In this document: positions 55,781-64,000 of the stretch, one piece after another | Numbering within the stretch: position 1 is the stretch's first letter | How the letters are laid out: the number at the start of each line of letters is the position of its first letter | Assembly: GCF_902498745.1 (NCBI RefSeq) | Contig: NZ_LR701479.1 | Span: 438,292 to 502,291, forward strand | Source of the DNA: Erythrobacter sp. EC-HK427 | GTDB lineage: Bacteria; Pseudomonadota; Alphaproteobacteria; Sphingomonadales; Sphingomonadaceae | Length of the DNA: 64,000 nucleotides | Direction: 5' to 3' | Program-made: the position numbers and the translations under genes | The notes under the pieces: model-generated | The model's input: the letters and a program-made list of their open reading frames with translations, nothing else | Told to the model about the DNA's origin: nothing | The model's database searches: none

Positions 55781-56641
55781 TTACTGAAAGGCCGGGGCCA
55801 AGTCAAGATAGGCGAGGCGGGGCAATACGTCTTCATAGGCGATCGACGGGAGTTCCGGTTGAGCGGTCTCTACAGCGGTTGCGGCAGGCGAGTCGACACC
55901 CATCCACACCTGCATCTCTTCGCCGGTCAGCCACAGCGCATCTTCGAACGGCACCGAATTGGTCATGGCGTAAAAGGCGCGCGCAGCCTCGGGCGCCATG
56001 CCCATTTCGGCGTAATATTCGAGGTACCGTTGATGCTCGGGCGCGCTCATCGGATAATCTTCTGCGCCCATGCCGCGATCATCCATCCAGCCATGCACGG
56101 CAAATTCGCTGTTATCGGCGATGGCGAGGCTTACTCCCGCGAGGAACAGCTCGACCCCGCCCGAACGCACCGAACCGCCTTCGGGCACGCTTGTGGCGAT
56201 GCCATATTCGCGAATCATCCGTCCGACCGCGAAATTGGCGCGGTCATCATGCGTGCCGGGCACTTCGACGAATTCGAGCACTTCAATATCAGGATAGGCG
56301 GCCAGCAAGGCGGCGAACTGGCGCGGAGATGCCGCGTCGGTCACATCGACAATCGCGGCGGTACGATCATCCAGCACGCGGAACGGGCCATAGGCGGCGA
56401 TGGCTGCGGCTTCGACGGTCTCCATCGGCGAAGCCACAGCGCGGGCGGCAGGCGCGGACGATTGCGTACGGTCGGCGTCCTGCCACCCGCTATGTTCCAC
56501 GACGACCCATTCGCCGTCGATCCACTCTTCGGTCCACTCTTCAACCGTCACCGTGACCGTCTGCTGCGCGGCCACAGGCGACGCGGCAAGCATCGCGAGA
56601 GGCGCAAGAAGCAGGGCAAGGAAGGACGACAGACGGTTCAT
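55781..56641 (-). CDS. Exported protein with ClpP/crotonase-like fold, COG3904-like (tentative)
   Basis: A 286-residue protein with a signal peptide (FLALLLAPLAMLAASPVAAQ). An acidic, Trp-rich segment (VEEWTEEWIDGEWVVVEH) follows. The core resembles periplasmic ClpP-like proteins: VGRMIREYGIATSVPEGGSVRSGGVELFLAG, with Ser160 in SGG as possible nucleophile, and FAVHGWMDDRG with His183. The family assignment is by resemblance only. Starts at 56641 and 56647 are both possible. It is divergent from comM. Confidence 0.6.
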   Translation of the reverse strand: MNRLSSFLALLLAPLAMLAASPVAAQQTVTVTVEEWTEEWIDGEWVVVEHSGWQDADRTQSSAPAARAVASPMETVEAAAIAAYGPFRVLDDRTAAIVDVTDAASPRQFAALLAAYPDIEVLEFVEVPGTHDDRANFAVGRMIREYGIATSVPEGGSVRSGGVELFLAGVSLAIADNSEFAVHGWMDDRGMGAEDYPMSAPEHQRYLEYYAEMGMAPEAARAFYAMTNSVPFEDALWLTGEEMQVWMGVDSPAATAVETAQPELPSIAYEDVLPRLAYLDLAPAFQ

Positions 56642-56778
56642 GCCCATCGCTCTGCGCCGTGCGCCCTACGCAAATGCCAAGCATTGCGGTTGCCGGTGAA
56701 TTAACCCTGTTCCCGATCTATTGAGTCTCGACACCGCGCTCGCGGGCGTTATCACCTCTGAACAAAGGGGATTTTGGC

Positions 56779-58275
56779 TTGGTAGCTCTGGTTTCGACGG
56801 TGGCTTATCTGGGGCTGGAGGCGCGGCCGGTTGAAGTGCAGTGCCAGCTGACCGCCGGGATGCCCAAATTCCTCGTGGTCGGCCTGCCCGACAAGGCGGT
56901 GGGCGAAAGCCGCGAGCGGGTGCAGGCCGCGCTTGCCGCGATGGGCCTCTCCCTGCCGCCCAAGCGCATCACCGTGAACCTCTCGCCCGCCGATCTGCCC
57001 AAGGAAGGCTCGCATTACGATTTGCCGATTGCGCTGGCGCTGCTCGGCGCGATGGGCGTGGTGGATGCCGAGGCCATGAGCGAATGGGTGGCGGTTGGGG
57101 AACTGGCACTCGATGGCCGCATCGTCCCTTCGCCGGGCGTGCTGCTCGCCGCTTTGCACGCAAGCGAGAACGGCAAGGGCCTGATCTGCCCAAAAGCGCA
57201 GGGGCCGGAGGCGCGCTGGGCGAGCGATGTGCGCATTCTCGCCGCGCCCGATCTCACCAGCCTGCTCAACCATATGAAGGGTAGCCAGCGCCTGCCCGAA
57301 CCCGAAGCGGGCGAAGTGGAGGATGTGGCTCCGGGGCCGGATTTGCGGCAGGTGAAGGGGCAGGAGACCGCCAAGCGCGCTTTGGAGATCGCTGCGGCGG
57401 GCGGGCACAATCTGCTGATGAACGGCCCGCCGGGCGCGGGAAAGTCGCTGCTCGCCGCGTGTCTGCCCGGCATCCTGCCGCCACTAACGCCCGCCGAGGC
57501 ACTGGAAGTCAGCATGGTCGCCAGCGTCGCGGGGACGCTCGAAGGCGGCAAGATCAGCCGCACCCGCCCGTTCCGCGCGCCGCACCATTCGGCGAGCATG
57601 GCGGCGCTCACCGGTGGCGGCTTGCGCGTGCGCCCGGGGGAAGTCAGCCTCGCGCATCTGGGCGTGCTGTTTCTTGATGAATTGCCCGAATTCCAGCGCC
57701 CCGTACTCGATTCGCTGCGCCAGCCACTGGAAACAGGCAAGGTCGATGTTGCGCGCGCCAACGCCCATGTCGCCTACCCTGCGCGGGTACAGTTGATCGC
57801 GGCGATGAACCCGTGTCGCTGCGGCCATCTGGGCGATCCCGCGCTAGCGTGTTCCAGAGCGCCCCGCTGCGCGGTGGATTACCAGAGCAAGGTGAGTGGC
57901 CCGATGCTCGATCGCATCGATTTGCACGTCGAAGTCGATCCAGTGAGCGCGGCTGACCTCGCCCTACCCCCCGCCGCCGAGGGCAGCGCAGAAGTCGCTG
58001 CCCGCGTGGCGGCAGCGCGGACTAGGCAAGTGGCCAGAGGCGTGCGCTCTAATGCCGAGCTGGACGGCGACGCGCTGGAGCAGTTCGCCTCACCCGACGA
58101 GGCAGGACGCACATTGCTGATGCAGGCGGCCGAAGCCATGCGCCTCTCAGCACGCGGCTATGTGCGGATGTTGAGGGTAGCGCGAACGATAGCGGATTTG
58201 GCCGGGGCAGAGCGCGTAGGCCGCGTGCATATCGCCGAGGCACTGAGTTACCGGCGGCAGGCGCCTAGGGCTTAG
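56779..58275 (+). CDS. comM: YifB/ComM-family magnesium chelatase-like AAA+ ATPase
   Basis: A 498-residue hexameric DNA helicase-like ATPase; ComM drives branch migration during natural transformation. The N-terminal Lon-like domain starts YLGLEARPVEVQCQLTAGMPKFLVVGLPDKAV. Walker A is GPPGAGKSLLA and Walker B VLFLDELPEF. PFRAPHHSASMAAL and the zinc-site NPCRCGHLGDP...CSRAPRC follow. The start codon appears to be TTG at 56779 after AAGGGG. Confidence 0.93.
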   Translation: MVALVSTVAYLGLEARPVEVQCQLTAGMPKFLVVGLPDKAVGESRERVQAALAAMGLSLPPKRITVNLSPADLPKEGSHYDLPIALALLGAMGVVDAEAMSEWVAVGELALDGRIVPSPGVLLAALHASENGKGLICPKAQGPEARWASDVRILAAPDLTSLLNHMKGSQRLPEPEAGEVEDVAPGPDLRQVKGQETAKRALEIAAAGGHNLLMNGPPGAGKSLLAACLPGILPPLTPAEALEVSMVASVAGTLEGGKISRTRPFRAPHHSASMAALTGGGLRVRPGEVSLAHLGVLFLDELPEFQRPVLDSLRQPLETGKVDVARANAHVAYPARVQLIAAMNPCRCGHLGDPALACSRAPRCAVDYQSKVSGPMLDRIDLHVEVDPVSAADLALPPAAEGSAEVAARVAAARTRQVARGVRSNAELDGDALEQFASPDEAGRTLLMQAAEAMRLSARGYVRMLRVARTIADLAGAERVGRVHIAEALSYRRQAPRA

Positions 58276-58319
58276 GGTTTGCTCCACCCCAACCTTCGCC
58301 CCTGATGAGGCCTTAGGCC

Positions 58320-58817
58320 TCAAACCCCCTCTTTCGCATAATGCACGTTGTGCCGTTCCACCGGCGTGCCGATCTTGTCGGGGGTCTGCCAGCCGAGTTC
58401 GTGCCAGCCCAGCTCGCGCCCGTCATGCGCCCGGATGCCGATTTTCCGGATCGGTTGTCCGTCGCGGCAGTCGACCAGCACCAGGTTCGGGTTACAGATA
58501 TCGGCATAGTGTTCGCCCCATTGCCGCAGCGCGAGCATTGCGGGGAGCAGGCCGAGGCCCTTTTCGGTCAGGCGGTATTCCACCTTGCGGCGGTCGGTCT
58601 CGGACGGTGTGCGTTCGAGCACGCCGTTCTCGACGAGCTTTACCAGCCGGTTGGAGAGGATATTGCGGGCGATGCCCAGTTCGGCAGAGAACTCCTCGAA
58701 GTGGTACAGCCCGTTGAAAGCGGCGCGCAGGATCAGGAACGACCAGCGTTCGCCCATCACTTCCAGCGCGTGCGAGAGGCCGCAGCCCAGCTCTCCCAAC
58801 GGTTCTCTCATGCCCAT
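58320..58817 (-). CDS. HxlR-family transcriptional regulator
   Basis: A 165-residue winged-helix regulator. CGLSHALEVMGERWSFLILRAAFNGLYHFEEF is the HxlR signature with a conserved Cys that often senses oxidants or aldehydes. IARNILSNRLVKLVENGVLER is the recognition region. The family core is usually about 110-120 residues, so there is an extra C-terminal tail of about 50. It is divergent from the CC_3452-type gene, with a palindrome between them that may be its operator. Confidence 0.9.
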   Translation of the reverse strand: MGMREPLGELGCGLSHALEVMGERWSFLILRAAFNGLYHFEEFSAELGIARNILSNRLVKLVENGVLERTPSETDRRKVEYRLTEKGLGLLPAMLALRQWGEHYADICNPNLVLVDCRDGQPIRKIGIRAHDGRELGWHELGWQTPDKIGTPVERHNVHYAKEGV

Positions 58818-58920
58818 AAACCCAGCTCTCCTTACCGCTTCCTAGCGCGAAACGCGGCAAAGCCAAAATAATCGCAAAATAAGAGTTGCGAATCGAAACT
58901 CGGCTGGATAGGTAGCGAAC

Positions 58921-58934
58921 GACAACTGGTTGTC
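58921..58934. promoter_or_regulatory. GACAAC-TG-GTTGTC palindrome between divergent genes
   Basis: A perfect 6-bp dyad in the 171-base gap between the HxlR gene and the CC_3452-type gene. GTTGCG (58885) and CGCAAC (58938) form an outer inverted pair. It is a candidate HxlR binding site. Confidence 0.4.
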
Positions 58935-58988
58935 AAACGCAACTTTCAATATTGTCAGCACCGCCCGATCCACCTCAGGAGCCTTGTG

Positions 58989-59297
58989 ATGAAAACCCTC
59001 CCCCGTCTCGCCACCATCGCCGCCACTGCCGCGCTCGCCATGGGCGCGCCGCTGGCGGCTGCCCCCGCCTTCATTGCGCATTACGAAGTGGTGCTGGCCC
59101 AGCCGACCGAGGAAGAGCGCGTGATCGCCGGCGGCGTCGTGTTCGCCTGCGAAGGCACTGCTTGCACCGGCCCGCGCAGCAGCGACCGGCCCCTGCGCGT
59201 GTGCAGCGAATTGCGCCGCGAAGTCGGCACCATCGCCAGCTTCACCGCCAATGGCGAAGCCCTGAGCGAATCGCAGCTCGCTCGCTGCAACGGCTGA
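58989..59297 (+). CDS. CC_3452-type small exported protein
   Basis: A 102-residue protein with a signal peptide (LATIAATAALAMGAPLAAAPA). The mature part carries the family signature CEGTACTGPRSSDRPLRVCSELRREVG and a final Cys (LARCNG). Four cysteines suggest two disulfides in the periplasm. AGGAG lies seven bases before the ATG at 58989. Function is unknown. A strong terminator follows, and an HxlR regulator is transcribed divergently. Confidence 0.8.
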   Translation: MKTLPRLATIAATAALAMGAPLAAAPAFIAHYEVVLAQPTEEERVIAGGVVFACEGTACTGPRSSDRPLRVCSELRREVGTIASFTANGEALSESQLARCNG

Positions 59298-59350
59298 TTT
59301 GTCGCAAAGACCTTTCCGCGCCCCTCTCCATCTAGGCGCGGCATTCCGAT

Positions 59351-59383
59351 GCCCCGGTGCCTTACGGTGCCGGGGCTTTTTTT
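59351..59383 (+). terminator. Rho-independent terminator
   Basis: GCCCCGG pairs with CCGGGGC, followed by seven Ts. It closes the CC_3452-type transcript. Confidence 0.88.
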
Positions 59384-59387
59384 GGGT

Positions 59388-60005
59388 TCAGAGGAGGCCC
59401 AACCGCGCCAGCTCCGCCTCAAGCGGCCCGGCATCGGTAAAGACATGGCCGTGCCACCCGCGCGCCTTGGCAGCGGCGATATTGTCGGCGCGGTCGTCGA
59501 TGAAGAACAGTTGCTGCGGCGGGTGGCCGTAGCGCGCTTCGGCCAGCGCATAGATCGCCGGATCGGGCTTTACGAGGCACTCGCGGCCCGACACGACGAT
59601 GTCCTGCATATGCCCGAACACCGGCGCGGTGGGTAGGAACACGTCCCAGAACTCCGCCCCGAAATTGGTGAGCGCGAATTGCGCCACGCCGCGCTCCGCA
59701 AGCCGCTCGACCAGCGCGTGGGTGCCTGGAACAGGGCCGGGGATGGTGTCGTTGAACCGCTCGGCATAGGCGCGAATATGCGTCGCATAGGCGGGGAATT
59801 GCGCGATGCGTTCGGGCAGCATTTCGGCGAGCGGACGGCCCGCATCATGCTCGAAATGCCATTCCTCGGTCACGACATTGGCGAGGAACCAGTCGAGTTC
59901 CGCCTCGTCCGCAATCAGTTCGCGGAACAGGTGGCGCAGCTCCCAGCGATAGAGCACCCGCCCCACATCCCAGACGACGGCGGTGATTTTCGGCGCATCA
60001 AACAC
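59388..60005 (-). CDS. HAD-family hydrolase
   Basis: A 205-residue protein of the haloacid dehalogenase superfamily. Motif I is VVWDVGRVLYRWELRHLF, where the usual second Asp position is Gly (DVG). Motif II lies in ALTNFGAEFWDV, the Lys in RECLVKPDPAIY, and motif III is LFFIDDRADNIAAAKARGW. This pattern fits the YihX/HAD-IA phosphatase group, whose substrates are small sugar or nucleotide phosphates. The start seems to be GTG at 60005, overlapping the rpmJ terminator, and has no clear ribosome binding site. Confidence 0.85.
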   Translation of the reverse strand: MFDAPKITAVVWDVGRVLYRWELRHLFRELIADEAELDWFLANVVTEEWHFEHDAGRPLAEMLPERIAQFPAYATHIRAYAERFNDTIPGPVPGTHALVERLAERGVAQFALTNFGAEFWDVFLPTAPVFGHMQDIVVSGRECLVKPDPAIYALAEARYGHPPQQLFFIDDRADNIAAAKARGWHGHVFTDAGPLEAELARLGLL

Positions 60006-60034
60006 GCAAAAAGCCCCCGTGGTGACGGGGGCTT
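60006..60034 (-). terminator. Terminator of rpmJ
   Basis: On the minus strand AAGCCCCCGT pairs with ACGGGGGCTT and is followed by TTT. It overlaps the start of the HAD gene. Confidence 0.85.
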
Positions 60035-60078
60035 TGCAAAAGACCGGTGCCGCGCTGGATCAGCGGCACGGCGCCGGA

Positions 60079-60204
60079 TTAACCCTGACGGGCTTTGAAG
60101 CGGCGGTTGGTCTTGTTGATCACATAAGTGCGGCCACGGCGACGAATCACGCGGTTGTCGCGGTGACGGCCCTTGAGCGACTTGAGGCTGTTGCGGATCT
60201 TCAT
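60079..60204 (-). CDS. rpmJ: 50S ribosomal protein bL36, zinc-free type
   Basis: A 41-residue protein, [19 protein letters not shown] then [22 protein letters not shown]. The four zinc-ligand positions of the classical form are replaced, as in the C-minus type that is normal in alphaproteobacteria. It stands alone with its own terminator. Upstream lies a family D repeat and then galE. Confidence 0.95.
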   Translation of the reverse strand: MKIRNSLKSLKGRHRDNRVIRRRGRTYVINKTNRRFKARQG

Positions 60205-60330
60205 GGTCTATTCCTGAAAAATAAGCGGCACCGGAGATGCACTCCGATGCCGGAAATCTGGGGTGGCCGATACGCAGACCGCTTGCACGAGTCAAGTTGT
60301 TTGCTTTGCGCTCCGGCATCCGCCGGAGCG

Positions 60331-60389
60331 TCCTCGGCGCTATTCGCTCCGCTACGCTGCGCGGCACCTGCGGGCGGGCGGGCGCCCTT
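60331..60389 (+). repeat. Family D repeat, copy 4
   Basis: It reads TCCTCGGCGCTATTCGCTCC and then GCGGCACCTGCGGGCGGGCG. It lies between rpmJ and galE, ending just before the galE stop codon. Confidence 0.75.
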
Positions 60390-60397
60390 GCGGGCAG

Positions 60398-61417
60398 CTA
60401 GTCGCCGCCCGAGTCTCCGCGAATATCGGCAAGCTTCCGCTCCCAGGCGAGCGCGTGGGTGACGATCGTCTCCAGATCACCGTGCTGCGGCTGCCACGGC
60501 AGCGTCGCCTTGAGCCGCGAGGGGTCGGAAATCAGCGAATCCGGATCGCCCGCGCGCCGCGCGGCCATCGTGCGGTTGATCGTCCGGTTGGTCACGCGGT
60601 CAACCGCGTCGAGCACTTCGAGCACCGAGAACCCGCGCCCGTAACCGCAATTCATCGTCAGCGAGACTTCGGGCGTGGCGATCAGCTCTTCGAGCGCCAG
60701 CACGTGCGCGGCGGCCAGATCGCTGACATGGATGTAGTCGCGCACACCGGTGCCGTCGGGCGTGGCGAAGTCGGTGCCGAACACGCTCACGCCCTCGCGC
60801 TTGTCCAAAGCCGCCTCCACCGCGACCTTGATCAGATGCGTCGCGCCCGCGGTCGATTGCCCGGTGCGCGCCTGCGGATCGGCCCCCGCGACGTTGAAAT
60901 AACGCAGCGCGCAATAATTCATCGGGTGTGCAGCGGCCGTGTCGGCGAGCATCTGCTCGGTCATCAGTTTCGACCAGCCATAGGGGTTGATCGGCACTTG
61001 CGGCGTATCCTCGCGCACGGTGGCCACATCGGGAATGCCGTAGGTTGCCGCGGTGCTGGAGAAGATGAAATGCGGCACACCCGCTGCCACCACAGCTTCG
61101 ATCAGCGCGCGGCTGTTTGACGTGTTGTTGTGGTAATATTTGAGCGGGTTAGTGACGCTTTCGGGCACCACAACCGAACCGGCGAAATGCATCACAGCCC
61201 GTGTGCCCTGCTCGGCAAAAATGCGCGCAAGCAGGTCAGCGTCCGCAATATCGCCTTCATAAAACGCCACGCCTTCGGGCACGGCAAAGCGGAATCCGGT
61301 CACCAGATTGTCGATCACCGCAACCGGCCAGCCCGCATCGCGCAAGGCGAGCACCGCGTGGCTGCCGATATACCCGGCGCCGCCGGTTACGAGAACGGAA
61401 GGTTTGCTATCGCTCAT
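60398..61417 (-). CDS. galE: UDP-glucose 4-epimerase
   Basis: A 339-residue SDR-type enzyme that interconverts UDP-glucose and UDP-galactose for polysaccharide synthesis. The NAD motif is VTGGAGYIGSHAVLALRDAGW. The catalytic Ser-Ser and Tyr-x3-Lys appear as FSSTAATYG and NPYGWSKLMTEQ. LRYFNVAGADP and the RDYIHVSDLA motif are typical. It is divergent from the DUF4136-type lipoprotein gene. Confidence 0.96.
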   Translation of the reverse strand: MSDSKPSVLVTGGAGYIGSHAVLALRDAGWPVAVIDNLVTGFRFAVPEGVAFYEGDIADADLLARIFAEQGTRAVMHFAGSVVVPESVTNPLKYYHNNTSNSRALIEAVVAAGVPHFIFSSTAATYGIPDVATVREDTPQVPINPYGWSKLMTEQMLADTAAAHPMNYCALRYFNVAGADPQARTGQSTAGATHLIKVAVEAALDKREGVSVFGTDFATPDGTGVRDYIHVSDLAAAHVLALEELIATPEVSLTMNCGYGRGFSVLEVLDAVDRVTNRTINRTMAARRAGDPDSLISDPSRLKATLPWQPQHGDLETIVTHALAWERKLADIRGDSGGD

Positions 61418-61498
61418 GGCTGCCAGCGGTTAGCAGCTTGTGCCGCGCGGGCAATCGGCGAATTGGCCAAGCGAGGGGATTTGCGCCATAAAGCGGGC

Positions 61499-62101
61499 AT
61501 GAAAAGACTCGCCCTTGCTCTCCCCCTCGCCCTGCTCGCCGCTGGCTGCGCGCATCCCGCCTATGTCTCGCCGGTCGAGATCACCCGCTTCATCGGGGAA
61601 GCGCCGATGGCTTTGGGGCGCGGCACGATTGCGATTGCGCCCGCGCCGGGGGTGGAGACAGACACAATCGAATATGCCGCCTATGCCGATGCGTTGCGCG
61701 CCGAACTGGCTATGTTGGGCTATGCAATTGTCGAGGAGGGCGGTGAGCAGACCGCCATTATCGGGCTGGAGAGCTTTGTTGCCGATGCCGGACGCGCCCG
61801 CTCCCCCGTGGGCGTTGGCGTGGGCGGATCGACCGGAAGCTACGGCTCGGGCGTGGGCGTGGGCGTGGGGATCAATCTCAACAGCCTGTCCGGCCCGCCG
61901 CCCGAAACTATCGAGCGCCGGCTGTCCGTCGCCATCCGCTTTACCGAAGGCGACCGGCCCAATCTGTGGGAAGGCCGCGCGCAGATGGGGGCGACCAGCA
62001 ATAGCGATTACGCCGCCAACGCGCTCGCGGCGCGGCGGATGATGGCCGCGCTGTTTACAAATTTCCCCGGAACCTCTGGCGAAACCATGGCAATCGATTA
62101 A
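61499..62101 (+). CDS. DUF4136-type lipoprotein
   Basis: A 200-residue lipoprotein with the lipobox ALLAAGC. A Gly/Val-rich segment ([24 protein letters not shown]) may form an extended loop. The C-terminal [20 protein letters not shown] matches the DUF4136 ending of the gene at 27492. The two are paralogues with unknown envelope function. The carboxypeptidase gene follows 11 bases later. Confidence 0.75.
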   Translation: MKRLALALPLALLAAGCAHPAYVSPVEITRFIGEAPMALGRGTIAIAPAPGVETDTIEYAAYADALRAELAMLGYAIVEEGGEQTAIIGLESFVADAGRARSPVGVGVGGSTGSYGSGVGVGVGINLNSLSGPPPETIERRLSVAIRFTEGDRPNLWEGRAQMGATSNSDYAANALAARRMMAALFTNFPGTSGETMAID

Positions 62102-62112
62102 AGGGCGGTTGC

Positions 62113-63252
62113 ATGAGTAACCATCCCATTGCCATCGACGCTGCATTTGACAGCGGGAATATCGAAATCGTCGCCATCGAACGCGCAACAGCGCATCTGC
62201 GCATCCCGGCGGATCGCAAGAGCGAATTTGCCCAGTGGTTCCATTTCCGCGTTTCGGGCGCTGCCGGGCGCGAACTCGTGCTCACCATCGACAATTTGCA
62301 GGACAGCGCCTTCCCGCAAGGCTGGCCGAATTACCGCGCCTGCGTTTCCGAAGATCGCGCTTTCTGGGGCCGCGCCGACACCAGCTATGACGCCAGCACC
62401 GGCAACGGCACGCTGACGATCCGCTATACGCCTGCATCCGGGCAAGTGTGGTTCGCCTATTTCGCGCCCTATTCGATGGAACGGCACAATGATCTGGTGG
62501 CCGAAGCGGCGAGCGCCGAAGGCGTGACCTATCGCCGCCTCGGCCAGACGCTCGACGGACGCAGCATTGATTGCCTCGAAATGGGCGAAGGCGAAACGCA
62601 GGTCTGGCTCACCGGACGTCAGCATCCTGGCGAAACGCAGGCCGAATGGTGGATGGAAGGCGCGCTGGAAGTGCTGACCGATCCCGCCGATGTGGTGGCG
62701 CGCGCCTTGCGCAAATATTGCCGCCTGCACATCGTCCCCAATTGCAATCCCGACGGGAGCTTCCGCGGCCATTTGCGCACCAATGCCGAGGGCGTGAATT
62801 TGAACCGCGAATGGGACAATCCGACGCTCGAACGCGCGCCCGAAGTGCTCGCTATCCGCAATGCCATGGATGCAACCGGGGTCGATTTTGCGATGGATGT
62901 GCATGGTGACGAAGCTATCCCCGCCGTCTTCCTTGCCGGATACGAAGGTATCCCTTCATGGACCGACGAATTCGGCGAGACCTTCTACCGCTACCAGCGC
63001 ATTCTTGACCGCCGCTGCCCCGATTTCCAGACGGAAAAGGGCTATCCCAAATCGGCACCGGGCACGGCCAATCTGTCGCTCTGTACCAACCAGCTCGCCG
63101 AACGCTTCGGCGCGACTGCGATGACGCTGGAAATGCCGTTCAAAGATAATGCCGATTGGCCCGATGCGGCACAGGGCTGGAGCCCGGAACGCTGCAAGCT
63201 GCTGGCTCGCGAGTGTTTGGCTGCGCTGGTGGAGTGGCTGGAGCCGTGCTGA
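62113..63252 (+). CDS. M14-type cytosolic carboxypeptidase
   Basis: A 379-residue zinc carboxypeptidase of the CCP/AGBL-like bacterial group. An N-terminal beta-sandwich domain covers about residues 1-130. The metal site is [16 protein letters not shown] (His-x2-Glu), and the third ligand is probably in [15 protein letters not shown] and LNREW are typical, and the catalytic Glu lies in MTLEMPFKD. There is no signal peptide. Substrates in bacteria are unknown. Confidence 0.9.
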   Translation: MSNHPIAIDAAFDSGNIEIVAIERATAHLRIPADRKSEFAQWFHFRVSGAAGRELVLTIDNLQDSAFPQGWPNYRACVSEDRAFWGRADTSYDASTGNGTLTIRYTPASGQVWFAYFAPYSMERHNDLVAEAASAEGVTYRRLGQTLDGRSIDCLEMGEGETQVWLTGRQHPGETQAEWWMEGALEVLTDPADVVARALRKYCRLHIVPNCNPDGSFRGHLRTNAEGVNLNREWDNPTLERAPEVLAIRNAMDATGVDFAMDVHGDEAIPAVFLAGYEGIPSWTDEFGETFYRYQRILDRRCPDFQTEKGYPKSAPGTANLSLCTNQLAERFGATAMTLEMPFKDNADWPDAAQGWSPERCKLLARECLAALVEWLEPC

Positions 63253-63255
63253 GCC

Positions 63256-63651
63256 TTAACGCTGCGCGCGTTCTCCCAGAAAGCGTTCGAGAAAATGCAC
63301 ATTGGTAAGCGCGAGCCACACGCGGTCTTCGCCAATGTCGTCGTTTAGCAGGCCAGTGATGTCGGGCGTGCAATGGCCTGCATCGAACAGTCGCGCACTA
63401 GCCGAACCCGCTTCCAACAGCAATTGCCGCAATTCCGCGCGATGCCGTGCGCCATCGGCCCAAGGGTTGGTCGAGCAATAAATCGCGGCGGCGTCGGCAA
63501 TGTCTTCCGCATCGGCAACCGCGCGTTCGACGAGCGCCCGGTTCTCGACAGCATAGGGTTGCGCAAGGTCGAAATTGAAAATGCCCTGCTCCTGCGCCGA
63601 AGCGGGCGCAGCGGTGCACAGCATGGCGAAGGCGAAAAGCAGGAGCCGCAT
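63256..63651 (-). CDS. Small exported protein, unknown
   Basis: A 131-residue protein with a signal peptide (MRLLLFAFAMLCTAAPASAQ). The mature part is largely helical with two cysteines (AIYCSTNPWADG and AGHCTPDITG). No family is recognised. It lies three bases from the convergent carboxypeptidase gene and downstream of the edge gene. Confidence 0.6.
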   Translation of the reverse strand: MRLLLFAFAMLCTAAPASAQEQGIFNFDLAQPYAVENRALVERAVADAEDIADAAAIYCSTNPWADGARHRAELRQLLLEAGSASARLFDAGHCTPDITGLLNDDIGEDRVWLALTNVHFLERFLGERAQR

Positions 63652-63701
63652 CACGCTATCTTGCGCCCGCTTTCGTGTCCGCCAGCTTAACAGCCGCAAC
63701 G

Positions 63702-64000
63702 CTAGTTCTGCACCACCACCCAGCGCATACTCTGACCGTTCGCCGGATTGGCCAGTTGCGAATTGACCGTCCACAATGTCCACGGACGGCCCGCATAATC
63801 GGGCTCGATCCAGTCGCGTTCGAGCCACAGATTGCGCTCTATGGACGCAGCGATGCCATACGTGCGTTCGAATTCCTCGCTCACTTTCAGCACCACCGGC
63901 TGCTCGGCATGGCCTTCGACCTGGTTGATGAAAGTCGTCAGCTCGCTTTCCAGCGCCGCCTCCACCACCGGATCGCCGCATTCGCTCGCCAGCTTGCTGA
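63702..64000 (-). CDS. Protein of unknown function (5' end beyond the window)
   Basis: The C-terminal 99 codons of a gene that enters from the right edge; a possible GTG or internal start lies near the edge. Visible parts are ASECGDPVVEAALESELTTF, HAEQPVVLKVSEEFERTYG and a Trp-rich stretch (WLERDWIEPDYAGRPWTLW). No family is recognised from this piece. Confidence 0.65.
   Translation of the reverse strand, partial: SKLASECGDPVVEAALESELTTFINQVEGHAEQPVVLKVSEEFERTYGIAASIERNLWLERDWIEPDYAGRPWTLWTVNSQLANPANGQSMRWVVVQN

Overview
The window looks like a chromosomal segment of a high-GC alphaproteobacterium of the order Sphingomonadales, most likely an Erythrobacteraceae-type organism. This is inferred from the protein families and gene order; no rRNA is present. 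Supporting signs are the order dut-coaBC-(two membrane proteins)-lipoprotein-ubiB-ubiE-DUF1993 divergent from mutM-rpsT-dnaA, the secB/timA/mltA/smr block, the rpmH-rnpA-yidD-yidC-engB block, a zinc-free bL36, a CC_3452-type secreted peptide and a VPAPG (PEP-CTERM-like) tail. Genes are tightly packed with many 1-8 nt stop/start overlaps and frequent GTG or TTG starts. I saw no tRNA, rRNA, CRISPR array or complete insertion sequence.

1-13.6 kb: a YcbB/LdtD-type L,D-transpeptidase cut by the left edge, an EamA transporter, acnA with a rhodanese lipoprotein, a large Ser/Thr/Gly repeat protein with a PEP-CTERM-like end, ruvB, a GH10 xylanase with a probable xyl-box, then a rearranged stretch. That stretch holds a fused ruvB'/'dsrE remnant, a GIY-YIG nuclease gene between palindromic repeats, a DsrE-like secreted protein and ruvA. 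aroC follows. 13.6-19 kb: peroxide defence (ahpC, ahpF, katG). 19-28.8 kb: Pr6Pr, LytTR and DUF2306 membrane proteins, smr-mltA-timA divergent from secB, murJ, trpS, and a DUF4136 lipoprotein.

28.8-41.7 kb: dut-coaBC, a tandem pair of paralogous polytopic membrane proteins, ubiB-ubiE, mutM, rpsT, dnaA, a ThiF/MoeB-type enzyme, an HNH protein and a decayed C-terminal copy of the ThiF-like gene. 41.7-52.4 kb: an esterase-like hydrolase, sirtuin, dapB, an M48 protease, nth, a DAACS symporter, dapE-gst, a CHASE2-EAL protein and a 15-codon ORF with its own Shine-Dalgarno site and terminator. 52.4-64 kb: engB, yidC, yidD, rnpA, rpmH, a ClpP-fold-like secreted protein, comM, an HxlR regulator divergent from a CC_3452-type gene, a HAD hydrolase, rpmJ, galE, a second DUF4136 lipoprotein, an M14 carboxypeptidase and two unknowns, the last cut by the right edge.

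Most of the window is core housekeeping. The unusual content lies between the genes: four families of palindromic or interspersed repeats (called A, B, C and D here), two partial-gene remnants that record local rearrangements, and several candidate operators. Family D occurs four times, each time next to a small ribosomal protein gene (rpsT, rpmH, rpmJ). The best candidates for something new are the repeat-flanked GIY-YIG gene, family D, the repeat-rich surface protein and the 15-codon ORF.
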